DNA of 64,000 nucleotides from Lamellibrachia satsuma (Eukaryota; Annelida; Polychaeta; Sabellida; Siboglinidae): NCBI GenBank assembly GCA_033239005.1, contig BSQZ01000034.1, positions 6,362,501 to 6,426,500 of the forward strand, read 5' to 3'. Shown piece by piece: positions 1 to 10,720 of this stretch (position 1 is its first letter; each line of letters starts with the position of its first letter). The notes under the pieces were generated by a model. It saw only the letters and a program-made list of their open reading frames with translations, ran no database searches and was not told where the DNA came from. The position numbers and the translations under genes were made by a program.

Positions 1-858
1 ATGTCATGCAGACTATATATTTGACACATGCGACACCCTCACTGTGTCTTTGTCAGCGACATTTAACGGAACTTCCAATGGTATCGCATGATCACACTGG
101 GAGTCAAATTGCAACTGTTTCGCGTCGATTATAATATCATGTCAACTGTATCCATTTAATATCGCAACCACTTATTTGTGGATTTGCCATATGTGGAGAC
201 ACTAATCCGTTTACAATTGTGCTGCCTAGTTCAACAACCCCCTAAGTCCATATTTGTAATAAGGGAGAAAAACGCATTCAAAGTTTGAACAGTATATTCC
301 ACAGTTAACGTGCTTCGTATATATAAAAAACCAGATGAACATTTTACAGGTTATAGCTACCGAATACCCAAAAGTATGTAAACATGTCTTTCCGTTCATC
401 TTTCATCGGTTAAGAGGTTGTTCACCCAGTGTATTTTGCCATTCAGGGCACCCAGTAAAACGAGGATAACAGGACTTAGGTGCATGAAATCATTAATATT
501 AGTATATGGCAGTACAGATAAATAGTAGCGACACCTGTTGGTCAACTAAAAATTAATTTCCATCAAATGGACTTAGGGGTTGTTGAACTAGGCAGCATAA
601 TTATTATCAAGGTAGTATTTAGATAAACATTCGTTTTACACTTTGTTTAAGTAAGCCATTTTATGAAAAACGTCAAACACAGTTACCTTAATTTACAACA
701 CATAATGGGAAATGCTAGTTGAACGCAGCGTAATATAGCAATACTTCTTGTATAAATATTTTTTTATTTTGATGTTATTGATCCTGCTGGATTAACGATA
801 TTTTTAATTAAATAAGCATATGTGCGTGCAACTGTTGATGTCGCATGTATTATTTCAG

Positions 859-937
859 GTGTGAAACAGTCATGGGCGCCAAATGGACCTGTGACTGCTC
901 GGCAAAATGCGGTATCGGTAGCTGTAAGCCCGCCTAA
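859..937 (+). CDS. Secreted cysteine-rich peptide, copy 1, terminal coding exon (partial gene)
   Basis: Exon 3 of the peptide family. It starts after the acceptor tatttcag (858) and runs to a TAA at 935-937; the exon continues untranslated to 968, where a gtaagt donor follows. The first base completes a codon split by the upstream intron (phase 2), as in copies 2 and 3. The exon encodes 25 full codons with five cysteines spaced C-x9-C-x1-C-x3-C-x4-C, ending in KPA. Exons 0-2, with promoter and signal peptide, lie left of the window, so the full protein cannot be read. Relative to copy 2, the 25 intron bases before the exon are identical and the last part of the exon is close, but its first part is very different. 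I do not recognise a named family; role as toxin, defence peptide or pheromone is open. Confidence 0.7.
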
Positions 938-1177
938 TGACAAAACTAAAATAAATCATAATTATCCAGTAAGTATCACATTTGAGCATACTATTAAATG
1001 TGTCATCGATAAATTTATATCACTTACATTGACTGGTAAAACGTCTTCGGAAAATAATACATTTCAGTTGATTGAAATGTCAATAGTTAGCATATTGCTA
1101 GGATGCGCCATTGTCCGCCTCTGTCTGTATATGATATAATTATTAATATTTTTGAGGACTCTTATTTATTAAGTATT

Positions 1178-1335
1178 CACGTTCCTTCTTTCTCACGACC
1201 TGTCAATCTGTTATTCCCTTCCATCCAACTCCTACCCTCATTCCCTCACTCTCTCCCTCCCTTCCTCACATACCCTTCCTCCCTCCTTCCCCTTCCCTCC
1301 CTCCCTCCCTCCCTCCCCCTCTCTGTTCCTCATTT
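1178..1335 (+). repeat. Pyrimidine-rich CCCTCC tract in intron 3 of copy 1
   Basis: Imperfect cctccctt/ccctccct units on the + strand, within the intron between exons 3 and 4. The same intron holds a related tract in copy 2 (14905-15040) and an AGC array in copy 3. A proline/serine/leucine-rich open frame over it is a by-product of the repeat. Confidence 0.85.
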
Positions 1336-1476
1336 CCATGTCTCGTTGATTCACAGTTGACGTTTCTTGTTAAACAATGCCAATGTTTTCTTTGTCTAAT
1401 ACTGTTACCTAAACAATCACGTTCACTCTCTTCACTCGATGTTATTCTTACTACAAAGTCACACGTTTGTCTTCAG

Positions 1477-1765
1477 AGAGAAGTGTGAGCTCAAGCAGAG
1501 ATCCCGTCTCAAGTCCGCCATAGATAGCGTGACATTCGTCATAGAGCAACGGTGAAGTACATGACAGAGCCATGTACTTCGACTAGAACACGCACACCTT
1601 CTACTAATGTCTACTAATCACGCAGCTGACTACTAAATACCGTTACTCACTTGTGTTATTCTAACCAATATGATTACTCGGCAAATAGTTGCAACAACAT
1701 TTCGAAATGATTTATTTCTCATTTGTGTTACGTCATATTAAAAATTGTGTTACGTCATATTAAAA
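1477..1765 (+). other. Exon 4 of peptide gene copy 1 (probable 3' UTR)
   Basis: The acceptor sequence cacacgtttgtcttcag ends at 1476 and matches copy 2 (ends 15182) and copy 3 (ends 46283). In copy 1 the coding frame already stopped in exon 3, so this exon would be untranslated. ATTAAA hexamers near 1737 and 1758 are possible polyadenylation signals. The 3' end is inferred. Confidence 0.5.
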
Positions 1766-2141
1766 AATTATTTGACTGACTATGTTTCGTGTTTCTTCTG
1801 ATTCAATCACCTTTGGCATAACAATGCAGCAATTATTATCCGTAATACGTAGGCAGGATGTTTGTTCTTCATCGACAGTATAATGCACGCACCGAAGGTT
1901 CTCCAGACAAATCAGCATTGTCTGTTGATATTACTTATATATCGAAGCACACTGTGCATAATTTAGAAGATAACAATTAACCAAGATAGGTATAGATATT
2001 TTCTCCACACAAATCGCTTCGAGACACTCGCCAAGATTTCTGGCCGAAACCTTTTCGAAAGTCAATCAGGAATGTCAGTCATGTCACTGCGAAAGTGACT
2101 GAATGACAACTGATTTAACAATCACATTTGTTCTTATTTAG

Positions 2142-2289
2142 ATCGCGTCGTTGTCGCATCATCAACCAGCTGGGAGCCCGGGAAATGGCCGTGAAAGCGT
2201 CAAAAGATACCTTCTGCCTCGCCACTACAGGAGTAGCCATTGGTTTACTTATTATTGTGGGTGGAATTATAGCGGTGTTCGTCACTTGA
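2142..2289 (+). CDS. Terminal exon of a dispanin/CD225 (IFITM-like) membrane protein
   Basis: A good acceptor (ttgttcttatttag, ends 2141) opens a frame of 48 codons ending in TGA at 2287-2289. It encodes a short basic stretch, then REMAVKASKDTF, then a strongly hydrophobic segment of about 22 residues (CLATTGVAIGLLIIVGGIIA) and a three-residue tail. Dispanin/CD225 proteins end this way: a loop with an A-x-x-x-S pattern, then a C-terminal transmembrane helix. The intron phase is 2. Downstream, AATAAA at 2458-2463 fits a 3' UTR of about 190 bases. No middle exon with the CD225 helix was found. The proline-rich first exons at 57610 and 61097 are of the type such genes carry, but are too far away to be assigned to the same gene. 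Function in trafficking or antiviral restriction is known for some vertebrate members only. The family call is inference from layout. Confidence 0.5.
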
Positions 2290-2829
2290 GTTCGTAGTGA
2301 TTTGCAAGTAGCAAGCATAAAGCCTTCGTGCGACAATGCTGCCCTCTGTTATAAGTTTTTTGCGTATATTTTGTTGTTTTCACAACACACATACCTCTCT
2401 GCATTGAGTATCTGTAAGCATATACATCAGCAAATACCTCAGCTAAGACGAATACTAAATAAACATAAAGTAGGTCTAACAGCACTTGCCTTATAAAGAC
2501 GTACTAACATGTGCATGCATTTTGATGTTGAAACTGAAAATGTGTTTTGCTTTTTCAAATTTAATTAAGAATTGTTGGCAAAAAATGATTTAATAATATG
2601 TGTTAGTATACTGATAATGTTTTGAGAGTCGACCATTGATGTATAGTTATATTAATGATAAATTATATGGAATTGCCTTCTTCTATGTTATTTTTTTCTG
2701 GTATGTCATGACACAATTTATAATCGTACCAGCGCATCTTACTCTCCCACCGTTTACGTAGTATGCGTAGTTTGAACTTAACAAACACGTTGTTCTGGGT
2801 AACACGGGTATTGTACAAACGGAGAACTA
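2290..2829. other. 3' UTR candidate then unassigned DNA
   Basis: Up to about 2480 this is probably the 3' UTR of the exon above, with AATAAA at 2458-2463. From 2480 to 2830 the DNA is AT-rich and I see no gene, splice pair or repeat structure. Confidence 0.45.
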
Positions 2830-3250
2830 AGGAGATTTATAAAATGGTTTGACAATACTAGAGACCAAAAGACTAAGAGGAGACCAAATTGAAGTGTTTA
2901 AAATAGTGAACGTTTATGAGGATGTTTATAGGAATATGTTCTTCAAACTTAAAGAAGGCAGTAGAACCAGAGGACACAAAGCAGCATAAGTTAAGGAGCA
3001 GTGTAGGTTGGACATGAGAAAGTACTCTTTCTCACAGAGGGTGATAAATGAATGGAACAAACTGCCAAATGATTGTGTTAATGCTAGTAGTTGAATATGT
3101 TTAAAAATAGAATGGACAAATATTTTATAAGTGCGGGCTACACATAGATGAGAAAATTGTTGGACTCTCGATAAGCCAATGGCTTCCTTGTCCACTTACT
3201 ATCTGGAACTTGTTGTTCGGGATGGCAATCTTGTTAAATCTTGTTAAATC
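2830..3250 (+). mobile_element. CR1-like LINE, 3' fragment (reverse transcriptase C-terminus and tail)
   Basis: In + frames broken by stops the sequence encodes the C-terminal end of a CR1-type ORF2: ETKRLRGDQIEVFKIVN-like words, a GHKAA...LRSSVGWT region, then KYSFSQRVINEWNKLPND and a final NMFKNRMDKYF. The same protein end is seen at 19860-20455 and 56550-56790. The element ends in a short tail of ATCTTGTTAA units (3230-3250). A near-identical tail occurs at 20440 and at 59988-60015. Strongly 5' truncated and not functional. Confidence 0.8.
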
Positions 3251-3900
3251 ATCATTACATCACGCGCGTTCCACTGGCCCTGTCCAACAAAGCGGCGCAG
3301 TCGTGATCTCATGACTACTACACGCGCGTCTCACTGGCCCTGTCCAACACACCGGCGCAGTCGTGATATCATGACTACCACACACGCGTTAAACTGGCCC
3401 TGTCCAACACAGCGGCGCAGTCCTGATCTCATGAACATCACACGCGCATTCCAATGGCCCTGTCCAACACAGCGGCGCAATCGTTATCTCATGACTATTG
3501 CACACGCAATCAATACGGTCTATCCAATACAGCGGCGCAGTCTTGATTCCATGATTATTACACACGCATTCAACTGGCTCTATCCAATACAGCGGCGCAG
3601 TTATGATCTCATGATAATTACACACGCATTCAACTGGCTCTATCCAATACAGCGGCGCAGTTATGATCTCGTGATTATTACACACACAATCAATACGCTC
3701 TATCCAATACAGCGGCGCAGTCGTGATCTCATAATTATTACACACGCATTCAGCAAGCTCTGTCCAATACAGCGCCACAGTTATGCTTTCATAATTATTA
3801 CACTCGGATTCAACTGGTTCTGTCCAATACAGCGGCGCAGTTATGATTTCATAATTATTACACACGCATTCAATATGCTCTAATCAATACAGGGGCGCAG
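3251..3900. repeat. 60-bp minisatellite, about 11 units
   Basis: Tandem units of exactly 60 bases, in register at every step, with core words cactggccctgtccaacac and gcggcgcagt. The array begins at the 3' tail of the CR1 fragment. Units on the left carry cacgcgcgt and ggccctgtcc, those on the right cacacgcat and ggctctatcc, so CpG is lost along the array. As 60 is a multiple of three and a unit lacks stops in two frames, open frames of 190 codons (+, 3311-3883) and 158 codons (-, 3389-3865) exist. I treat both as artefacts. Confidence 0.95.
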
Positions 3901-3909
3901 ATATAAACG

Positions 3910-5180
3910 AACGAACGTGCGACTGCGAAGGAACTATTTGTGTGCGATATAGCCTATAGGGTAATTTTCCCGAAATGACAGCCACCCTGTGTTGGAAAAC
4001 TCAACAGTTCGATCTTTTTCAATGTATTTTTTTACATTACCACACGGGATTACACATGGGAGTACACATATCCCGTTCTTATTCGATTGAGGCGCACCAG
4101 TGAGTGTCGGCTGAGTTCGTGTCCGTCTGGTTTCTTCGATGGGATAGGGATAAATTCCCTTAGTCTGCAAGATGTGGCGTCCCACCTTCTTGTCCACGCC
4201 TCATTTGTCCACGTGATCCTATTCTTCCCGGCAGCGTCGCTGAGGGATAATTTTCTCTCCGCCGCGAGCTTCCATCTGGTGGTTTGCCAGGCAGTTTGTC
4301 AGATGAAAGCAGCTGCTCATTGTTTTGTTGACGTTAAGTCTGAGAGGCCATCGTTGGAGGCACAGGTCCAGACAAGTCAGGTCGTTAATTAACGTTTGCT
4401 GTATGTCAGCATAGTGCAGTCCCGAGTCCACGAGGGCGATGTCGTCAGCATAGGTGTATTGCGTTGATGTTGTGTGAGGGATGACCGAGGTGTATATGTT
4501 GAAGAGCATACGAGCAAGAACTGAACCTTGTGGTACCCCGTTCTTGTTGGTGCATGTCTTTGACGTGTATTTGCCGGAGTGTAGCTTGAAGCTTCGGTTT
4601 GTGATAAGTTCTTGCACAAACCGGACCATGTGTTTGCATTTTTAGGATTAGACCTCTGTGCCACACAGTGCCCTATGCGGCTGAGAGGTCAACGAATACT
4701 GCTCCACATTTTGTTCCGGTTTCAAACGATACTTCGATGTCTTATGTCAGTTTGATAACATGTTCTACAGTGCTTCTTCTTCACGGGGCCAGCTTTTTGG
4801 TATCATTGTGCGTTGCATGCAGTTGGTCATGAACACGCGCAGCCAGTTCTGACATTCTTTGCTGAGACGCATCAGAAATTCGGGATGATTCGAATCTGGT
4901 CCCTTGGATTTACCGGATTTGAATGATCCAAGAGCGCGTTGCATCTCATAGATTGTGAAATCACTGCAGAGGTCAAGGCCGGCTGACGCTCCTTGCCATT
5001 TCTCTTTGAGCTCTTTTTTGATTTCGCGGGTGAATTCGCGGTTTACTTTACAAAGTGCTGTGCGATCTTACTGGCTTTGATGGGCTCCTGAGGGTTGTTG
5101 TCGTACAACACTCCAAACTTTGCGACTGAAGAGGGTGAAGTCAATTTCCTGTACGGTTTCGACCCATATTTCCGGTCGTT
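3910..5180 (-). mobile_element. Jockey-like LINE fragment, reverse transcriptase, minus strand
   Basis: Read on the minus strand, 4629-4219 encodes a reverse transcriptase core: VRFVQELITNRSFKLHSGK, then [19 protein letters not shown], then YTYADDIALVDSG with the YADD catalytic box, then RWPLRLNVNKTMSSCFHLTN. The protein continues in broken frames to about 3930 (words FIPIPSKKPDGHELSRHSLV and RLNRIRTG), the usual end of Jockey-group ORF2. Upstream, to about 5180, other frames give EPIKASKIAQHFVK and related words from the region between endonuclease and RT. Several frameshifts and stops show it is dead. It abuts a transposase-like remnant on its right. Confidence 0.8.
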
Positions 5181-5249
5181 TTGTGTCTAAGTGTTCAAGC
5201 AGTGCTTGTATTTATTGTTCGGATGTGGCGGCGTGATGCTTCTCGGCCA

Positions 5250-6870
5250 ATTCGTCACATTCTTTGTCCCATCCTTGAATATATGTCTAGCGATAGCCTC
5301 GTGGCATGTCTCGTGGAATGTGGTAAAGAGGTAGGTTATTGCGGTGTCTTTTGCGTTGCCCCAGTCGAAGAAGTCCTGTGCAGTCTGTATTGATGCAACA
5401 CTTCTCTTTACTGCCTCATCGACTCGCCTATTTGCCGCACCCCCAACGCCGTTACAGTGGCCTTTACCGTTGTCCGCCTCAAAGTAAAGCGGGCCTCACA
5501 ATTTACCATCATGGTTATTATGTGGGAATTTCGATACGGGAAGTGGGTGAGTCGGTGAGGTAGTGAATGTGACAGATATGGGGTAACAAACCTTTTGTTG
5601 GGGGATACATACCTTGAACATGGCGAAGACTGTTTGTGCGCATTGTTATTTGTCATCGACTACCACTATGAAGGATTTATGCACCAACTCATCATTCTTA
5701 CAAATGCACCTCCATCGGATGAAGCGTGACGGACGGTTTGTTGAGGTAGACTGATTGATCCTTATCATACTCTAAACAAGTGTAGTTTTCAAAATAGTCC
5801 ATTTGGATGGTGCAGGACTCTCTTTAGGTTTGATTTTAACTCCAGCACTTGGTCGTACTGATTCTTTACAATGGACTTGTGTCTGACGAATACTGGGAGT
5901 TTTGCCAAGAACTTTCCTTGAATTTGGCCGCACTGGCTTCCTCAGTCGAACACCTTATTTACTTATATCCGGGCCCGACCTCCACTCGACGTCTTTCTTG
6001 GAAACTATCGTTCGACTAGAATCAGTAGTTTCCAACGTCTCCAAGGAGTTATGTCTTCGAGCAGTACTGCTCAATGAATTTGTCCGGGATCACGGTGATC
6101 GATTGAGTGGGTGAAGAACCTTCTGCCGGAGCTTAAACCGGAAATTCTGGTGCTTGAGGCAGAAGCACACAAGTCGTTCTGCAAAACAGAACATACATCT
6201 GTCGTTTCTCGTGGCCCACCTTTACAGTGTCTTTTCTTCCTGGCATGCATGTTGCGTTATCCACCCGCTTGAGGAACTCCTCAATTATTTTCGTTTTCAG
6301 CCTGCTCTCCATCAAACTCCTGGTGCGCTAATTGTTGTCGAACGTTCCACTATATATATTCCGGGGCGCTTTGAGCAACACGCTGCGAGTCAATGGCTGT
6401 TGGTGATCTTTGGGTTTTAAAGGTAAACCTCGGTCAATGTAACAGGTTGCTGGATCATTGGCTGTTTGGTCGGTGTGGGACCCTCTGATTTCATAAGTTC
6501 GCCGGCTCTCTTTATCGGTGTAGGTACTGGTTTGTCTGGGATCGGACAGCGACAATCTTATGTTGTCTTTTTTGTTTTCTGCAACTCTTTTCGGAGCCGC
6601 CACATTTTTCGTTGCATGTCCGGTCTCGATAATACGGTCTCGAAATACGGTCTCGATAATACGGTCTCGATAATACGCAGGCGCTTTGTTGTTGCTGCAT
6701 GCGCAGGACTGGCATTAAGGCGCCTCTTTGTGAAGTTCAGCTTTAATCGCCTGAGAAAAAACAAGGCTTGTTTAGTATACTCCGTTGCAATTTGTTTCAA
6801 TAACACACTGTATCTTAAACCACTAATTACGTTCATTGCACGGATTTTACGTTTCTGACAATGCATTAAT
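5250..6870 (-). pseudogene. Decayed transposase-like gene (QMD...GKG-DGVGG family), minus strand
   Basis: Minus-strand frames, switching several times, recall an uncharacterised protein family common in invertebrate genomes. Visible in order: a basic coiled N-terminal part (6866-6558, ending in WRLRKELQKTKKTT), KFLAKLPVFVRHKSIVKNQY (near 5880), IQMDYFENYTCLEYDKDQSV (about 5810-5750), VTLHPMEVHL, HKSFIVVVDDK (about 5670-5640), and FEADNGKGHCNGVGGAANRR (about 5490-5425). Members I remember carry QMDFAENF, an SDG box and HGKG-x2-DGVGG, which could be the acidic triad of an RNase H-like nuclease; that is inference. Here stops and frameshifts separate the blocks and the SDG box is not readable. 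No terminal inverted repeats were identified. Confidence 0.5.
6625..6678 (+). repeat. Short tandem repeat ACGGTCTCGATAAT
   Basis: About four copies of a 12-14 base unit built on acggtctcgataat. It lies inside the N-terminal coding part of the transposase-like remnant, where it produces the repeated peptide ETVLSRPY on the minus strand. Confidence 0.8.
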
Positions 6871-7773
6871 TAATGTAACTTTATAAGGTAGATTAAATGT
6901 TTCATGCCAAAGATTAAATGTTTCATATCAACGTACATAATCGAATTTATTGACGTGGTCTTGGGGCTCAGCCATGGGTCGTTTGGGGTCTACAGCCTCC
7001 ATCGGTGGATCCCAGGATTCACGTAGCTGTAATTAAATTGTATTTACAAATGTGAGGAACATTAAAAAGATATGTGTGAAAGTAGACTTTTATGAAAAAT
7101 AGTTTAAATCAAATTACTGGGTTGAGGCTCAGGTTCGGGCTTAAATTCGGACTTCGCGTCAGGATGAGGCTCACTCGATATTCAGCTGCTAAAGCAATTG
7201 AACCTGAGTTATTGCCTTTCCCTCCTTAGTCCGGTAAGCCATATTCATCATTGACCTAAATCGTTCAGCCTCCTTCGGCCGTCGTCATATTGGTGCCTAT
7301 CCCGGTAGCACCGTGACTTCTCATATCCATGAAATGTAACGACCGAAACCACAAACATTCACATGACTTTAGTACATGTTATTACAGTGTGATCTACCTG
7401 TTATCGCTTCTTGTATTGCAGAACACCTTGAAACGTAATGTATTGCACTAGCAGGGACATTTTGTAGTCATAATCGTGGTTATACATGTGTACTTCAATT
7501 AGTGGTCAGAAAGTAGTGTCAGTTGAGAGAATCTATCGAATCTGGATTATTTTTACCTACCTTCTGCTTGGAACCATCGCATCAGTGCGTCAGAAGTGTC
7601 GCTTGGTGTGGGTATGTCATGCGAGACATCGTCACCAGTTGTACTGGCTCCAAGCAAGTGCAATCGCGCGGTTCTGGTCGTTTCTCTAAATTTTTTTTGC
7701 AATAACGTCTCTAAAAATGTGGTAGTTGCTCGGAACGAGTCCCACTTACATCCGAAATCATATTTCCGAAATC

Positions 7774-7774
<1 letters not shown>
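6871..7774. other. Intergenic DNA, nothing recognised
   Basis: No splice-flanked frame, known protein word or clear tandem repeat was found. A locally G-rich segment (6960-7020 and 7120-7170, repeated ggctcagg/ggttcggg words) is present but unassigned. Confidence 0.4.
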
Positions 7775-7848
<74 letters not shown>

Positions 7849-7855
7849 CAGTACA

Positions 7856-7912
<57 letters not shown>
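7775..7912. repeat. (TA)n microsatellite in two blocks
   Basis: Pure TA dinucleotides at 7775-7845 and 7857-7912, split by a short unique piece with tcagtaca. Open frames of alternating Ile and Tyr across it are artefacts. Confidence 0.97.
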
Positions 7913-7915
<3 letters not shown>

Positions 7916-8596
7916 CTGTACTAAATTTGTACTGAATGACAACATATTTCTGTTTTAATAAATATCGTTTACTCTCTGGTGTCCCGTACGCTGCTCACGA
8001 TTTACGACATTTTGGAACACAAATGTCACGTCGAATGTCATGACAAACAAAATAAAATTTACTATGAAAACATATTTTAACAGGATATTCTAGAACAAAA
8101 TTAAAGTAGACGAATTTATATTTGGCTATGAAATCATTCGTGAAACAACCGTTACTTCAACATTGTATATTGCAGTTGACGAGATCAGACACAATTGACG
8201 GATGCAGAGTCTGACATAATAATCCTAATTATGAGGATGACCTCCGCGACGCTACGCCTTAGCATACATGTTATCATTTCATACATTACGTTACCGGGAC
8301 AGCATACACCTCCCTTTCCCACATACTGTTCTAACTGAAACCGCGTTGCCCTCTGTTTGTCGAAACCTTATTTATTTATGAACGAGCGCTGTTAAAACAT
8401 TGCAAAAACTCTGATGCCGCAGGTGTCACTGTCATTCAAAAGAGTGGGCTGTACGACAGTTTCTTATACTGGGATGATAAAAGAGGTCGATAATACCACG
8501 CACAACTAAAACACGGCCTTTTAATCTTCCATTGACGGCACAGTATTATGTATTTGATGTCCGCAACGACGTTTCCTGAACTGTACAGTTTATTTC
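7913..8596. other. Non-coding DNA; right part is the left edge of duplication block A
   Basis: No gene seen. From about 8370 the sequence (words gaacgagcgctgt, gcaaaaactctgat, aagagtgggc) aligns with 38425-38500, then jumps to 42385-42500 (words aaaacacgg, tttcctaaatacgcacag). It is thus the uninterrupted version of the site where a LINE entered block B. Confidence 0.7.
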
Positions 8597-8938
8597 CTAA
8601 ATACGCACAGTTATACCTATGATGATAATGCTTGGCAGTGGTGTTGTGGCTGAATGCTGTGCCGGTTGATGTATAAGTGTTATCTTTGTGACATTGACTG
8701 ATAATCCGAATAGATAATGTGCCTCTATAAGGTCATCAAGTGTATTGTTCAGATATTGTGCAGAATGAGCGACAGTAAGAAGACACACACATTCGAAACC
8801 ACCTATTGTTGACACTGAAACTGTTGTGTAACCAATCCGTTCAATATAAATTGCAAAGAACATACGCTGAATGTCGATACGTCCTGCGCAAAGGCTGCGG
8901 CTACAGCGTCCACTGCACACTACTTTGCGCACATACAA
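8597..8938 (-). mobile_element. LINE reverse transcriptase fragment, minus strand
   Basis: One open minus-strand frame of 113 codons resembles the stretch after the catalytic aspartates in LINE RTs: VAHSAQYLNNTLDDLIEA, then HYLFGLSVNVTKITLIHQPA, then a PLPSIIIIGI word. In related LINEs this reads roughly FADDCAL...FGLTIS..KTEV..QPAP. The catalytic FADD box itself is degraded. A shortened trace of it (ggtgttgtggctg) is present at 42543 in block B, so it predates the duplication. Confidence 0.6.
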
Positions 8939-9353
8939 ATAAGCATAATCAATCGATTAGCCATACTTTAGTACAACACAAATGAAGTACTTAAGAACAT
9001 CTGACTCAACTGAGATGGCTTTACCGTAGTTCAAAGGTAGACTATGCTGCTCTCACAAATTCGTTCCTAACGTTGGAAACACAAATAATGATTATCCTTT
9101 TGTGTGGATGCTTTCATGAGATGTATTCGTGCGCGCTTGGGCTGCCACACGGGGTAATTGTCTGACCCTATTATTGATATTACCGTACGTTTATACGCTG
9201 TTCGCTACTTTAATTTTACATTGTGTGTGACAGTAAAGGTATGTGGATTATGATGTTACAACTTGGAGGTGTCTGGTTGCCTGGATTTTAGTATTTTATG
9301 TGACACAAGTTTCATATTTGCCGCCCTATCGTCAATGAACTAGAATCGTCGCC

Positions 9354-10720
9354 ATGGTGATCGTGTACACAAGCCACCGACTACGCCAACTGTGTCAGCG
9401 TTCCACGAAATCGCTCATGCGTGTCTCCAGCGCAGTCTACTATGACCTGAAGCAACTGGGCATTTGTTACGCAACACCAACACACAGAGGAACCACTGGC
9501 GGTCAGTGTCGTCTGCGAGCGCCAGAACCAATTCCACCTATTGTGACAACAACGAGGAAATCTGTTATTAAACAAACTGGTGTAAACAATGCTAACTTGA
9601 TTATACTGACTTCGATGGAATCGCGTAATGGGTCTACCACTGCGCGAAGCTGCTCTGATCGATCTCTTACCAGTGCTGTGACGTGTGTGCTCCTCAACAC
9701 CCGATCTGTCTGTAATAAACCAGTAACAGTTAAAGAACACATGATTGATCAAAAGCCGATTTAATGTTTCTGACCGAAACATGGTGCAAGCCAAGCAAGA
9801 GTGCCGTTCTCAACGAGTTAACCCCGCCAGGTTACAGCTTCATTGGCGAGTGCCGTTCGTCGAAGCGTGGAGGCGGTGTCGGATTGTTATATAAGTCGGC
9901 ATATAAATTCCGCAAGACTACAACCAAACGATATGACACATTTGAACATTTAGACGTTAAATCAACACAAACGTCGAGACCTGTGCGTGTTGTCATTATT
10001 TACCGACCACCTACCACCTCCGTACAGTCGTTCCTTGACGAATTCACAAAGTACGTAAACGAAATAGTTGTTACACGGCAAGACATCCTCATTGTCGGTG
10101 ATTTCAATCTTCACTGTGAACTTAATAGTGCGCCTGGTGTAAAGTTATTGAATGACATTTTAGCAGAAAACAACTTAAAACAACATGTCACAGAACCCAC
10201 ACATATGAAGGGACACATGCTAGACTTAGTGATAACACGCTCATCCAGTTCAATCGTGTCGTCAACTACAGCGTACCCCAGCAGTATATCAGATCACTAC
10301 AGTGTCGTTTTCCGTCTGTCGTCTGCTAGCCCAGTGTCTGCTCGTGCCGTGAAACAGCTGCGTGATTTTCGCGGACTTGATCTGGTTCGCCTCGAAACTG
10401 ACCTTTCTTCGCGTCTTGCATCAATAGATACTACTCTAGATGTGAATACCATGGTCGGCCAGTACGAGCATGCGGTCTTATCCACTATTGACTTACATGC
10501 CCCAGTTACTGTGAGAATGAAAGTTTGCCGACGCAAGGAACCGTGGTACGTTGACAACATCCTTCAAGCCAAAGCATTAAGACCTGCAATCGAGAAGAGA
10601 TGGAGAACAACGAAACTCGAGGTGCATCGCCAGATTTTTGTTGAGCATCGAACAGCGGTCAACAACATGATCAAGCGAGCGAAGCGTGCTCACTACGAGT
10701 CAGAGCTTTCGTGTGGTTAA
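9354..10720 (+). pseudogene. L2 ORF2 N-terminal part: apurinic-type endonuclease
   Basis: Two overlapping frames (9354-9764 and 9764-10720) form the endonuclease part of ORF2; a frameshift at about 9762 separates CVLLNTRSVCNKPVTVKEHM from MFLTETWC. Motifs visible in the second frame: SKRGGGVGLLYK (about 9868), VVIIYRPPTTSV, DILIVGDFNLHCE (about 10084-10122) with the catalytic GDFN, LDLVITR (about 10220) and ISDHYSV (about 10288), the SDH box. The linker ends with EPWYVD and [13 protein letters not shown] second frameshift near 10705 puts the RT in another frame. The enzyme would nick target DNA to prime reverse transcription. Confidence 0.85.

Larger units (their letters stand above)
1..1985 (+). 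repeat. Left segmental-duplication block carrying peptide gene copy 1
   Basis: This stretch aligns collinearly with about 14190-15600. Shared landmarks are the opening segment after exon 2, exon 3, the pyrimidine tract, exon 4 and a segment with the words ggcaggatgtttgttcttca (1853 and 15442). The window begins about 35 bases after the point that matches the exon 2 donor of copy 2, so exons 0 to 2 of copy 1 should lie just outside. The homology is read by eye and percent identity was not computed. Confidence 0.85.

Noticed and set aside
822..1139. 105-codon frame starting at 822
   Set aside because: It runs across the acceptor and donor of exon 3 in another frame; the cysteine-bearing frame is the conserved one between copies.
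3251..3900. CRISPR-like array of regular repeats
   Set aside because: The entire 60-base unit is repeated with no unique spacers, and the sequence is eukaryotic. The 26-base array at 62933 fails for the same reason.
5181..5393. + strand frames over 5181-5563
   Set aside because: Shadows of the minus-strand transposase-like and LINE remnants.
9381..9794. Minus-strand frame of 137 codons
   Set aside because: Antisense of the L2 ORF2 N-terminal region; no own motifs.
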